Shown in pieces: positions 7,070 through 15,704 of a DNA stretch of 64,000 bases. Origin of the DNA: Pseudomonas fluorescens (lineage in GTDB: Bacteria > Pseudomonadota > Gammaproteobacteria > Pseudomonadales > Pseudomonadaceae); NCBI RefSeq assembly GCF_003732425.1, contig NZ_MOBX01000013.1, positions 1,366,026 through 1,430,025 of the forward strand. The letters are read 5' to 3'. How positions within the stretch are numbered: the stretch's first letter is position 1; every line of letters starts with the position of its first letter. Position numbers and translations under genes: made by a program. The notes below the pieces were generated by a model. That model was not told the DNA's origin. It searched no databases and was given only the letters and a program-made list of their open reading frames with translations.

Positions 7070-8116
7070 TTAGCTGTTTTGTGGTTGCACCACCGGGGTG
7101 ACAGGCGCCGCCGCTTTCTTCTTCGCCGCCCGCTCCCCAAGAAACAACACCGAGGTGAAATTGAATCGACTGAAAACCATCGACAACAGCACCGGCCCGA
7201 GCAAGCCAAAGGTCAAACCACCGAGCACCAGCAGGCTCTCATCCTTCACCCCCAACCGCCCCAGCACAAACCGCGACGTCGCGGCGAACAGCACATGGAA
7301 CAGGAAGATCGCATAGGAATAGCCACCGAGCCAGGTCAGCGCTTTGGAGCGCATATCACTCGACAGCAAAGCGATGCAGGACACGCAACCCACGGTCAGA
7401 CCGATCAGACTGCGACGATCGACAATCAACTCACGATCAATCGCCGCCACATACAGCAACGTCAGCGAGATCAACACAAACACCAGCGGCCCGATCACTT
7501 TGAAGCGCTGCTTCAGCGCGTCGACGTTTTCCTGGCCAATCATCCCCGCGACAAAAAACGGCAGCAGGTAAATCGCGCCGTTGATCCCGAATGCATCGAA
7601 CTTGAACGGCGGCAACAGAAACAGCAGCGCCGCAAACGCAAACAGCCCATACAAGCGCGTCGCCGAACGCAGCATCCCGCGCCACTCCAGCAATCCGACG
7701 AACATGAAAATAATGAACACCGCCTGCAGGAACCAGAAGTGGTTGATCGGCACCCAGAACGACAACAACGCGTCGATCACCCCGACATCCTTGTTCACCC
7801 CCGGCCCCACCGCTTGCAACACCGAGAACGGCACGCCGACGCAAAACAGCGGCACGATCAAGCGACGCACCTTGCCGCTGAAGAACGCGGAAAAGTCATT
7901 GCCGCGAATTTTGTAGATCGAATAGATGTACCCCGAGATGAAGGTGAACAGCGGCATGCGCACATAGACCATCGAGTCGGCGATCACCCGGAACGGCGAG
8001 CCGATGTCGATCTTCAAGCCACCGCCCAGCGGGCCGATGACGTGATAGAGCACCAGCAACAGGCACGCCAGGCCGCGCAGGGTTTCGATCTCCAGGGACT
8101 TTTTCTTGCTCGACAT
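7070..8116 (-). CDS. Acyltransferase family 3 membrane O-acetyltransferase
   Basis: The product has 348 residues with about ten membrane spans. The N-terminal family motif is intact: Arg 14 in ETLRGLACLL and His 25 in LVLYHVIGPL, where the catalytic His is expected. These enzymes use cytoplasmic acetyl-CoA to acetylate exported sugars. The start lies 12 bases after the wzy-like stop and the frame continues the leftward operon. It lacks the fused periplasmic SGNH domain seen in some family members. The separate SGNH hydrolase gene downstream may supply that function. The C-terminal tail is basic and cytoplasmic. Confidence 0.88.
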   Translation of the reverse strand: MSSKKKSLEIETLRGLACLLLVLYHVIGPLGGGLKIDIGSPFRVIADSMVYVRMPLFTFISGYIYSIYKIRGNDFSAFFSGKVRRLIVPLFCVGVPFSVLQAVGPGVNKDVGVIDALLSFWVPINHFWFLQAVFIIFMFVGLLEWRGMLRSATRLYGLFAFAALLFLLPPFKFDAFGINGAIYLLPFFVAGMIGQENVDALKQRFKVIGPLVFVLISLTLLYVAAIDRELIVDRRSLIGLTVGCVSCIALLSSDMRSKALTWLGGYSYAIFLFHVLFAATSRFVLGRLGVKDESLLVLGGLTFGLLGPVLLSMVFSRFNFTSVLFLGERAAKKKAAAPVTPVVQPQNS

Positions 8117-8128
8117 AAAGCACCTGCC

Positions 8129-9232
8129 TCAATTCAGAATTCGTGATTCAACCTGCACCGGTTTGTTCGCCCGCAGCATCAAGCCCAGGCCGACAAACAA
8201 CACCGGCACCACCATCGAAAAGTGCCGGGCGAAGGAGCCGAAGTCCGGCTCGAACAGACCTTGCACCAGCAGGAACGCCAGCGGAATCGCGATCAGTTCC
8301 TTGGGTTTGGTCTGGATCGGCGCGCCTTTGTAATCGGTCGAGGTGATGACTTTGAACAGCAGCAACGCGGTCATGATCATCAACGCGACGAAGATCACCT
8401 GGCCCGGACCGGACAACAGAATCAGCTCCACCGGAAACGACAAACGGAAGAAGATGATCATCGAGTCCAGCGCTTGCGAGACGAAGTCGCTGCCGCTGAG
8501 CCACGAGACGATCAACGATTTCGAGCCCTCCTCGCCCGCCGTGCGCAGTTCATTGTTACTGGCGCGAATCGACGACACCGGAAAGCCCAAGGCGAGCTGG
8601 ATCGACATTGCCACTGCGAGGTAGAACAGGAACAGCATCAGAAAGAACGTCGTGCGCGACACGTACTTTTTCATCACGCAGACGCCAACCCACGACAGCG
8701 AAAACAGAATCCAGTAGGGCCGGATCAGCACACCGTAGATCACCGCCGAGAGGAAAAAACCGCCGCGATATTTGCGCGTCAGCGAGCTGAGCAGAATGCT
8801 CAACACCGCCACCGAGACGATGATTTCCTTGGTCAGATTCTCGAGGAAGAACGAGCGCACGATGCCCCACAGACACAAGGTGCCAAAGATCGCCAACGGC
8901 ATGCGCCGGAACACCACCACCGGAATCGCCGTGAGGAAGAAATTGCAGAACATGCCGTAGGCCCAGGCATTGGTCAGGTTGATCCCGGTGGGCCGCAGCA
9001 GGAATGCCGAACACTCGTAGGACGAGCGATCCGGCGAGAACGGGTTCCAGAAATTGCAGTTGTCGGCGCGGGCGTAGGACGACCACAAGGTCATCGCATC
9101 CGGCCCCGGATCACGCGGGATCAATAGCGGCATCGCCACCGACAGAAACAGCCCGGTGAAGAGGATCAGGAACGAAACATACGAATCGAGTCGCTTGCCA
9201 CGAAACTCGATGCACGGCAGTTTCAGGCCCAT
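8129..9232 (-). CDS. Multi-span membrane protein, probable Wzy-type polysaccharide polymerase
   Basis: The product has 367 residues with about ten hydrophobic segments and a larger non-membrane loop in the middle (residues about 205-235, GFPVSSIRASNNELRTAGEE), the layout of Wzy polymerases. The open frame extends 125 codons further upstream, but that part is out-of-frame shadow of the flippase gene. ATG 9232, overlapping the flippase stop by 10 bases, is the sensible start. Wzy sequences are too diverged to assign by motif. The call rests on topology and on sitting between wzx and the modification genes, with no other polymerase in the locus. Confidence 0.7.
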   Translation of the reverse strand: MGLKLPCIEFRGKRLDSYVSFLILFTGLFLSVAMPLLIPRDPGPDAMTLWSSYARADNCNFWNPFSPDRSSYECSAFLLRPTGINLTNAWAYGMFCNFFLTAIPVVVFRRMPLAIFGTLCLWGIVRSFFLENLTKEIIVSVAVLSILLSSLTRKYRGGFFLSAVIYGVLIRPYWILFSLSWVGVCVMKKYVSRTTFFLMLFLFYLAVAMSIQLALGFPVSSIRASNNELRTAGEEGSKSLIVSWLSGSDFVSQALDSMIIFFRLSFPVELILLSGPGQVIFVALMIMTALLLFKVITSTDYKGAPIQTKPKELIAIPLAFLLVQGLFEPDFGSFARHFSMVVPVLFVGLGLMLRANKPVQVESRILN

Positions 9233-10455
9233 GACAATGTGGCCTTTTTCCCGGCCGTCGCGCGGGTCAGTACGGCAATCACCAGCAGTTGCACGATGAT
9301 CGCGAAGACGTTGCCCCAAGCGGCGCCGTAAATCGAATAGTGCTTGATCAACACATAGCTGACCGGCACCGACACCAACAGGCAGATCGCCGCGCTGGCG
9401 AGTGACACCCGGCTGTTTTTCGAGGCGATCAAACCGCCCCAGACGATGTCGCCAATCGCGCGCAAGGCGAAGGAAAAAATCAGCACACCGAGAATGGCGT
9501 TGTCCGGACGCGGCACGCTGGTGGCGACGTAATCGAGCACCACGTTGAAAAACACATAGATCGCCACCGCCACCGCCGCCGACACCAGCAGTGAGCGCAT
9601 GACCCACTTGTTGATGAACAGTTGCTTGACCGTGAACGCCTGCTGATCAGCCTGAAAACGCTTGGCCAGCAGCGGAATACCGACTACCGCCACCACCGCG
9701 TACGACAACGTCTGCAAGGTGTTCGCCGCCGACCACGCGTACACGTATTGGCCCAGTTTGGCGTACGGTTCGAGGTCGGCGATCAGAAACCGCTCGGCGT
9801 ACTGACTCAACGCGATCAACCCGGTGCCAAGGTAAAACGGTAATCCCGCTTTCCACACCGTTGCGGTGGCCAGTGTCCCGGCTTCTCGGCCGTGATGAAC
9901 GTTCACCACGATCAGGTAACCGGCGATGATCACCAGCACGTTGGCGGCCACCCACAGCCACAACACACTGGCGATACCCGAGACCCACCCGAGCATCATC
10001 CCGCCCACGGCCAACACCGCCCACAGGCCGGTCTTGATGAAAAACAGCAGTGCGCCCGCCGTGGCTTTCTGCGCGGAAAACACAAACGAGTTGATCTCGA
10101 ACGACAGGTGCTCAGTGAGCAACACCAGGGTCACGCAAAGGATCAGCGCGGCCGTCGCTTCAACCGTCTGGAACAGTGAATAAATCAGCACCGTCACCAC
10201 CGACAACAGCAGCCCCACTGCCAGATACAGCAGCAAAACCTTGTCGACTACCCGGCGCGAACTGCCGCCGACACTGATCAAGCGATTGATCTCGGAACTG
10301 AAGCCGACGCTGTAGAACTTCGACGCAATCAGCGACGCCGCGACCACCACGCCGTAAAAACCCAACGCCTCATACCCGAGGTAATGGGTGATCGCCAACA
10401 CCAGCAAAAACTTCGCGCCCAAGGCTCCGCCGCGAAGCAGTAGCCGAAATATCAT
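9223..10455 (-). CDS. Wzx-type polysaccharide flippase (MATE/MOP superfamily)
   Basis: The product has 410 residues with about 12 membrane helices. Its features are typical of the polysaccharide biosynthesis protein family: a short basic N-terminus (MIFRLLLRGGALGAKF) and paired six-helix halves. It would flip lipid-linked repeat units to the periplasmic face for polymerisation. Its ATG overlaps the pyruvyltransferase stop by four bases (ATGA), and its 3' end overlaps the wzy-like start by 10 bases. It belongs to the wzb-wzc leftward operon. Confidence 0.85.
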   Translation of the reverse strand: MIFRLLLRGGALGAKFLLVLAITHYLGYEALGFYGVVVAASLIASKFYSVGFSSEINRLISVGGSSRRVVDKVLLLYLAVGLLLSVVTVLIYSLFQTVEATAALILCVTLVLLTEHLSFEINSFVFSAQKATAGALLFFIKTGLWAVLAVGGMMLGWVSGIASVLWLWVAANVLVIIAGYLIVVNVHHGREAGTLATATVWKAGLPFYLGTGLIALSQYAERFLIADLEPYAKLGQYVYAWSAANTLQTLSYAVVAVVGIPLLAKRFQADQQAFTVKQLFINKWVMRSLLVSAAVAVAIYVFFNVVLDYVATSVPRPDNAILGVLIFSFALRAIGDIVWGGLIASKNSRVSLASAAICLLVSVPVSYVLIKHYSIYGAAWGNVFAIIVQLLVIAVLTRATAGKKATLSWA

Positions 10456-11564
10456 CGAACGACACCTTTGATGATCTCGTCCATGGCCACGGTTTTCGCT
10501 TCGATTTCACGGCAGGTGTCGGTCAGGCGTTTGCCGAAGTTCGACAACGCATCCGGCGCGTAAACCGTGTCGATGATGGTGTCGACATTGATGTCGCCGC
10601 CGTTGATCACCCAGTCGTCCACGCCCATGTCCTGATAGGCGCCAAAGCCTTTGCGCTCATAGCTGATGTGGTACGCCGGCACACCGGAAAGCAGCGACTC
10701 AATGGCGCCGTGCAGACGCACGGAAATCACCAGGTCCGGCTGATATTTGGCAATCGTCGCCTTCAACGACAGCAGATCTTCAGTGATGCCCAGTTCGCGA
10801 TAAAACGCGCCGTCATCGTTGCCGCGCACCGCGCTCTGTACGGCGCAAACCACTTTGCTTTTGTTCTTCAAACGCTGCAGCAGCAACTTCAGGTTGGCCA
10901 CGTAAGCGACTTTCTTTTCCTTGCTCCACTCCGGCGGCTTGCGCAGGACTACGCACACCGTGGCCGGTGACGACGCGCAGCGGGTGAACTTCGCTTGCTG
11001 AAGGATTTTGCTCGCCAGCGATTGCACGGCCAGATCCGGCGCGCGGTAGACGTTTGCACAGGCATCGAACATGGCCGAAGAGCGATTGTCACGGACGAAT
11101 ACTGCGTCGGCGTTGGCGTAGTGCTCGACGATCTTGCTGCTCTCGCCGTGAAACGGGCCGATGCTTTGCGGCAGGTACACCGACGGCACTTTGCTGAGGA
11201 TCGCAGTTTCCAGTTGTTTGGCGTGGCCGAGCTTCAACTTGATGTGTTCGAAGGCACTTTTCGAGCGCATGTAGCCGCCGCCGACGCCGACGATCAGGTC
11301 GGTTTTCTTCAACAGATCCGCCAGCCCGGCGTAGGACTGATTGAGAAACACCGCTTGCTTGACCCGGCCCAAACCCTTGGCCGCCATCACTGGCGCGTCG
11401 AAACGCGGGTGCGGCAAGTAGCTGAAAGAATCCGGATCGGAGGCCACGACACTGATCGCCGTGTCTTCGCCAAAGTTGCGCTGCACCAGCGCGATGGCCA
11501 GATCGACGAGCAAACCGTCACCGGAGTTGGACGCACTGTAGCCATGCAAAATCGTTACGTTCAT
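10452..11564 (-). CDS. Polysaccharide pyruvyltransferase family protein
   Basis: The product has 370 residues with the N-terminal GYSASNSGDGLLVD region of the pyruvyl transferase fold, a central GVGGGYMRS loop and a C-terminal SVRLHGAIESLLSGVP motif, where the His is diagnostic of the family (WcaK/CsaB type). It probably adds pyruvate ketals from phosphoenolpyruvate to a sugar of the repeat unit, which would make the polymer acidic. It is cytoplasmic, with no signal peptide. It starts 15 bases after the glycosyltransferase stop and overlaps the flippase start. Confidence 0.86.
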   Translation of the reverse strand: MNVTILHGYSASNSGDGLLVDLAIALVQRNFGEDTAISVVASDPDSFSYLPHPRFDAPVMAAKGLGRVKQAVFLNQSYAGLADLLKKTDLIVGVGGGYMRSKSAFEHIKLKLGHAKQLETAILSKVPSVYLPQSIGPFHGESSKIVEHYANADAVFVRDNRSSAMFDACANVYRAPDLAVQSLASKILQQAKFTRCASSPATVCVVLRKPPEWSKEKKVAYVANLKLLLQRLKNKSKVVCAVQSAVRGNDDGAFYRELGITEDLLSLKATIAKYQPDLVISVRLHGAIESLLSGVPAYHISYERKGFGAYQDMGVDDWVINGGDINVDTIIDTVYAPDALSNFGKRLTDTCREIEAKTVAMDEIIKGVVR

Positions 11565-11579
11565 ATGCTTGAGTTCTAC

Positions 11580-12662
11580 TTAAAAAGTGGGAGCGCGATA
11601 CAGGTCGTAGGTCTGGCGAATCATCAACGCGGCGCTGAAGCGCTCGCGGACGATGCTCCGACCTTCGTTGCCGAGGTCGAGCAGGCGTGGCTTCTGGATG
11701 ATCGTCAGCACATCGGCCAGTGCCTGGTGATCGCCGGACGGGAAGACATAACCGGAGACTTCATTGGTGACCAGTTCCGGCAGCGAGGTGCAGTTACTGG
11801 CGATCACCGGCAAACCCATGGCCATGCCTTCCAGCGGCACCATGGCGAAACCTTCCCAGCGACTCGGCACAATCAGCGCATCGGCCTTCTGATACAGCGC
11901 CTGCACTTCGCTCGGCGTGACCCATGGCAGGTATTCAACGGCGTCCATCGGTGGGCATTCCACCGAATCCTCGTTCACCGCGCTGCCGACCACGGTCAGC
12001 TTCAAGTCTTTGCGCTGCACTTTGGCAAAGGCCTTGAGCAGCACGTCGAAGCCTTTCTGGTAATCGAGGCGGCCGACGAAGAGCAGATGAATCGGCTCGG
12101 GGCTTGCCGCTTTCGGTGCGTCATCCTTGCGATGAATGCCGTTGTAGATCAGCTTCATGCGCTTGCGCTCGATGCCGAAGCGCGCGGCTTTGTCGAGTTC
12201 GTACTGACTGACGCAAATGATCACGTCAGTGACTTTCTGCAGCACCCGCTCGATCCACGCATAGACTTTCTGCTTGGTCGGCGAGCTCTCCATGAGGAAC
12301 GAAAACGCATGCGGGCAGTAGACGATTTTCGGCTGGCGCCACGGTCGCAACAGCACGCACACGCAACGGCCGATCACCCCGGAAAAGGTGCTGTGCAAAT
12401 GCACCACGTTGGGTTTTTCCTTGAGCATCACCTGGGTCAAACGCCAGGCAAAACGCAACAGCGACGGCACGTTGCGCCCGGTACGCGGGAAGGTGCGAAT
12501 CTGTTGCGGGCCGATACCGTGTAGTTCTTTGGCCTGATCATCCGGCACCAGATACACCAGCTCGTAATTCGCGGCGTCATCTTCGGGAGAAGCCGAAATC
12601 GTGCGGATAACGGTCGCGACGCCACCTTTGATCGTCTCTGCCACGTGCAGTATTTTTTTCAC
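11580..12662 (-). CDS. GT4-family glycosyltransferase
   Basis: The product has 360 residues with the two-domain GT-B layout. The N-terminus is MKKILHVAETIKGGVATV, with a Gly-rich loop for sugar or lipid acceptor contact. The C-terminal donor domain has LLFVGRLDYQKGFDVLL and the E-x7-E motif WEGFAMVPLEG near residue 270. The start codon is GTG 12662, preceded by a GGGTGAG site. It is the only sugar transferase visible in the locus, so other transferases must be encoded elsewhere. The donor is unknown, though UDP-glucose or UDP-galactose from GalU/GalE is plausible. Confidence 0.9.
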   Translation of the reverse strand: MKKILHVAETIKGGVATVIRTISASPEDDAANYELVYLVPDDQAKELHGIGPQQIRTFPRTGRNVPSLLRFAWRLTQVMLKEKPNVVHLHSTFSGVIGRCVCVLLRPWRQPKIVYCPHAFSFLMESSPTKQKVYAWIERVLQKVTDVIICVSQYELDKAARFGIERKRMKLIYNGIHRKDDAPKAASPEPIHLLFVGRLDYQKGFDVLLKAFAKVQRKDLKLTVVGSAVNEDSVECPPMDAVEYLPWVTPSEVQALYQKADALIVPSRWEGFAMVPLEGMAMGLPVIASNCTSLPELVTNEVSGYVFPSGDHQALADVLTIIQKPRLLDLGNEGRSIVRERFSAALMIRQTYDLYRAPTF

Positions 12663-12701
12663 AACTCACCCACTTCAAACAGAATGAACAATCGCCAAGA
12701 C

Positions 12702-14930
12702 TCAGGATTTGTCGGATGCGTATTCGTAGTTGTAATAGCCGTAGCCGCCGTTGCCGTAGTAGCTGGCCGCGCGCTTCTCGACGCCGTTGAACACCGCACC
12801 TTTCAACTCGATGCCGTTCTGCGCGAAGCGGCGGATGGTCAGTTCGATCTCTTTGGCCGGGTTCACCCCGAAGCGCGTGACGATCAGGCTGATCCCGGCT
12901 TCACGGCCAACGATCGCCGCATCGGTCACCGCCAGCAGCGGCGGCGTATCGATGATCACCAGGTCGTAGCGCTCGCTCAGTTCCGCCAGCAGTTCGCGGA
13001 AATTGGCGTGCATCAACAGTTCGGAAGGATTCGGCGGCACCTGGCCGCGACTGATGAAGTGCAGGTTGTCGATTTCGATCTTGTTGATCGCCTGATCGAT
13101 GCTGCAGCGCTTGACCAGCAGATCGGACAAACCGTTGGTGATCGGTGTGTTGAGGGTTTTGTGCAGGTGGCCTTTGCGCATGTCGGCATCGATCAGCACC
13201 ACACGCTGACCGCTCAAAGCCATGACCGCGGCGAGGTTGGACGAGACGAAGGTCTTGCCGACTTGCGGGCTCGGCCCGGAAATCATGATGCGGTTGTTGG
13301 TTGAATCAAGCCCGGCGAAGTGCAGGCAGGTGCGCAAGCTGCGGATCGATTCGATCGACAGATCCGTGGGATTACGCAGGGCCAGCAGGTACGCCGGTTT
13401 GTCGACGCCGTCGCGGGCGCGCCCCTTTTTGTTGTCTTCTTCATCCTGCAAGGCGCTGTACGGAATCGACGCGTACACCGGCAAACCGAGCTGCTCGATG
13501 GCTTCGGGACCTTCCAGACCACGGCTCAGGGATTTGCGCAGCAGCACCAGCGCCACGCCGACGAAGGCACCGAGGAAGGTAGCAATCAGCACGATCAGAG
13601 CTTTTTTCGGTTTGACCGGGCTGGTCAGGTCAACGTCCGCCGCGTCGACCAGACGCACGTTACCGACGGCACCGGCGCGGACGATGTCCAGCTCCTGGGA
13701 TTTGTTCAGCAGTTGCGTGTAGATCTGCGAGGCCACTTCGACATCGCGGGTCAGGTTGAGCAACTCCTGTTGCGTGGCGGGCAAATCGCCAACCTTGCCT
13801 TCCAGCGACTTCTGTTGCTGGGTCAGCTCGCCGATCTGGCTCATCAACGCGCGATAGGCCGGGTGCTGTTTGGTGAATTTGCGGTCCATCTCCGCCTGCT
13901 GCATTTTCAGCTCGGAAATTCGCGTTTCCAGCGCCACCGACTGACCGAGCACCGACTGGGTTTCCAGCGAGATGTTCACGGTCTTGCCGTGGGTCTGGTA
14001 GACGTTCAGCGCATCGCTGGACTTGGCCAGATCACGCTTGACCTGGGGCAACTGGCTTTGCAGAAAGGCCAGGCTCTGCGCCGCTTCCGCCGAGGTGCGG
14101 CGCACGTTCTGATCGACGTACAGCGCGGCAATCTTGTTGAGGATTTTCACCGCTTCAGCGGCGTCGCTGCTGGCTAGCGCCAGTTTGATAATCCCCGACT
14201 CCTTACCCTGCTCGGAGATATCCAGCGCGTCCTGATAACCCTGAATCGTCACGATCCGTGGATTGCGCACCACTTCGAAACGCGTGCCGGGGTTGGCCAG
14301 CAACTGAGTGATCTGCCCTTCTACACCGTCCTGCGCAAACGCTTCGCCGGCGATCCCTTCAACCAGCAGGTTGTCGTTGTCATCGAGCAACTGGAAGCGC
14401 TTCTGTTCGCCAGCGATCAGGCTGAGCTTTTTGCCCAACAGCTCTTTAGGCAGATTGAGCCGGGCAAACTCCAGGCGCTCACCGCCCCAGGCGTAACTGT
14501 TCAAGCCGAAACGCGGCGCCGCGACACTGGTCTCGGTCTCGCCGCGATAACGCCGCGCGAGAAAGCCGCCAATCATCGGGAAGGTGTTGGGGGTGACATC
14601 GATGTCCAGGCGCAAGTCGTCGACGGTTTTGCCGATCACTGCGCGGGATTTGATGATGCCGATTTCGGTCACCGATGGCGATTGCCCACCGAGCATGCTG
14701 TTGAGGTCGGAAAACCCGAGCATGTCGTTCTTTTTCGGCTCGACCTGTACCAGCGCATTCGCCAGGTACACGGGCGTGGCCAAAACCGCATAGGCCACGC
14801 CGGTGACCATAAAGGCCCCGGTCAGTGCACCGATCAACCATTTCTGGTCGATCAGGCTGCCAAATATGCCGAGCAGATCAATACTGTCTTGATCGTTGTC
14901 ACGGGTGCCGATTACTGACGGTAACTGCAT
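12702..14930 (-). CDS. wzc: Wzc-type polysaccharide co-polymerase and tyrosine autokinase
   Basis: The product has 742 residues. A Wzz domain with two membrane helices (about 35-55 and 435-455) flanks a long periplasmic coiled-coil region (about 260-400). The cytoplasmic BY-kinase domain has Walker A (GPSPQVGKT, about 550), Walker A' (VVLIDADMRKG) and Walker B (LVIIDTPP, about 660). Seven tyrosines cluster at the C-terminus (YYGNGGYGYYNYEY). Cycling of this cluster by autophosphorylation and Wzb dephosphorylation controls polymer length and export through Wza. ATG 14930 is preferred. A GTG at 14951 would add seven residues but has no ribosome binding site. Confidence 0.93.
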   Translation of the reverse strand: MQLPSVIGTRDNDQDSIDLLGIFGSLIDQKWLIGALTGAFMVTGVAYAVLATPVYLANALVQVEPKKNDMLGFSDLNSMLGGQSPSVTEIGIIKSRAVIGKTVDDLRLDIDVTPNTFPMIGGFLARRYRGETETSVAAPRFGLNSYAWGGERLEFARLNLPKELLGKKLSLIAGEQKRFQLLDDNDNLLVEGIAGEAFAQDGVEGQITQLLANPGTRFEVVRNPRIVTIQGYQDALDISEQGKESGIIKLALASSDAAEAVKILNKIAALYVDQNVRRTSAEAAQSLAFLQSQLPQVKRDLAKSSDALNVYQTHGKTVNISLETQSVLGQSVALETRISELKMQQAEMDRKFTKQHPAYRALMSQIGELTQQQKSLEGKVGDLPATQQELLNLTRDVEVASQIYTQLLNKSQELDIVRAGAVGNVRLVDAADVDLTSPVKPKKALIVLIATFLGAFVGVALVLLRKSLSRGLEGPEAIEQLGLPVYASIPYSALQDEEDNKKGRARDGVDKPAYLLALRNPTDLSIESIRSLRTCLHFAGLDSTNNRIMISGPSPQVGKTFVSSNLAAVMALSGQRVVLIDADMRKGHLHKTLNTPITNGLSDLLVKRCSIDQAINKIEIDNLHFISRGQVPPNPSELLMHANFRELLAELSERYDLVIIDTPPLLAVTDAAIVGREAGISLIVTRFGVNPAKEIELTIRRFAQNGIELKGAVFNGVEKRAASYYGNGGYGYYNYEYASDKS

Positions 14931-14969
14931 AAGTCTGTTCTTACCATTCACTGATCTGAAGAATATTTA

Positions 14970-15410
14970 TCAATGCCCGAGGCGCTGTGCCCATGAACTA
15001 ACAGCATCTTCAATCAATGCATGGGCATGAATAAAAGCGGCCTTGCCTTGACGATACGGGTCTTGTATTTCGCGCTCGCTCTGCCACTTGCCGAGCAGAA
15101 ACACTTTGCCTCTGGCGTGAGAGGCAATCTTCAGTACTTGATTAACATGCTGTTTTTCCATGACCAGAATCAGGTCTGAGTCATTGACGATGTCCGCGGT
15201 CAGTTGCCGTGCCTTGAACGTTTCGGCGCTGTGCCCATGGTCTTCGAGAACCTGCCGGGCCGAAGCCTCGACGCCTTCACCGACTCGGGCAGCAAGACCT
15301 GCGGACGTCACCGTGATGGCCGCGGAACCTAACGCGTTACGCAACAACAGTTCTGCCGTCGGACTCCGGCATATATTGCCCACGCAGACAACAAGGATCT
15401 TTCTGAACAA
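14970..15410 (-). CDS. wzb: Wzb/Etp-type low-molecular-weight protein tyrosine phosphatase
   Basis: The product has 146 residues. The active-site loop CVGNICRS (Cys 9, Arg 15) sits at the very N-terminus, with the general-acid Asp in IQDPYRQG near residue 112. It dephosphorylates the Wzc tyrosine cluster. The open frame runs 16 codons further upstream, but the family starts at F-R-K-I-L. A TTG at 15410 has a strong AGGAAAG site seven bases upstream, so TTG is the likely start. It is the first gene of the leftward wzb-wzc operon, 39 bases before wzc. Confidence 0.9.
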   Translation of the reverse strand: MFRKILVVCVGNICRSPTAELLLRNALGSAAITVTSAGLAARVGEGVEASARQVLEDHGHSAETFKARQLTADIVNDSDLILVMEKQHVNQVLKIASHARGKVFLLGKWQSEREIQDPYRQGKAAFIHAHALIEDAVSSWAQRLGH

Positions 15411-15564
15411 GGTTTTACTTTCCTGTGTAATGTCAAACGGCCAACATCCCGAGAGCATTTGAATGAACCCTCAAGATCTTTTTTCACTCAGAAATAGATT
15501 CGCCCTGTTAGTACCGAAGTATTAAGTACCACAGCGTTTAAAAGCTCCCCAACCACAATTAGCG

Positions 15565-15578
15565 GACTAAAAATAACT
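15565..15578. promoter_or_regulatory. Shared EPS-locus motif, copy 3 (wzb-glycosidase region)
   Basis: GACTAAAAATAACT is identical to the galE-galU copy. It lies 155 bases from the wzb start and about 127 bases from the glycosidase start, inside the 294-base divergent control region. No known regulator site was recognised. Confidence 0.45.
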
Positions 15579-15602
15579 GTGATTTTCGAGCACGGGTTTT
15601 CC

Positions 15603-15616
15603 GACAAAAAATAACA
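15603..15616. promoter_or_regulatory. Shared EPS-locus motif, copy 4 (wzb-glycosidase region)
   Basis: GACAAAAAATAACA is a close variant 38 bases from copy 3 in the same orientation. Two same-facing copies in one control region favour a bound protein over chance. Confidence 0.38.
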
Positions 15617-15704
15617 TTCGCGCACTAAGTGCCAGCACCTCACTCGAAACTTGAGAAAAGAGATCATTTATTCGCAGTTGTCACTTCTCTTCGGGAGAGC
15701 AGAC

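Noticed and set aside
8129..9607. Open frame extending the wzy-like gene 125 codons upstream
   Set aside because: The added part is Gly/Arg-rich, overlaps the flippase gene in another frame and lacks a start signal. ATG 9232 gives a normal membrane protein.
10995..12524. 509-codon frame on the plus strand across the pyruvyltransferase and glycosyltransferase genes
   Set aside because: It is antisense to two well-supported genes, with the His/Arg/Gln/Val-rich composition of high-GC shadow frames.
14930..14951. GTG 14951 as the wzc start
   Set aside because: No ribosome binding site in front of it. ATG 14930 has a modest GGTAAG site and agrees better with family N-termini.
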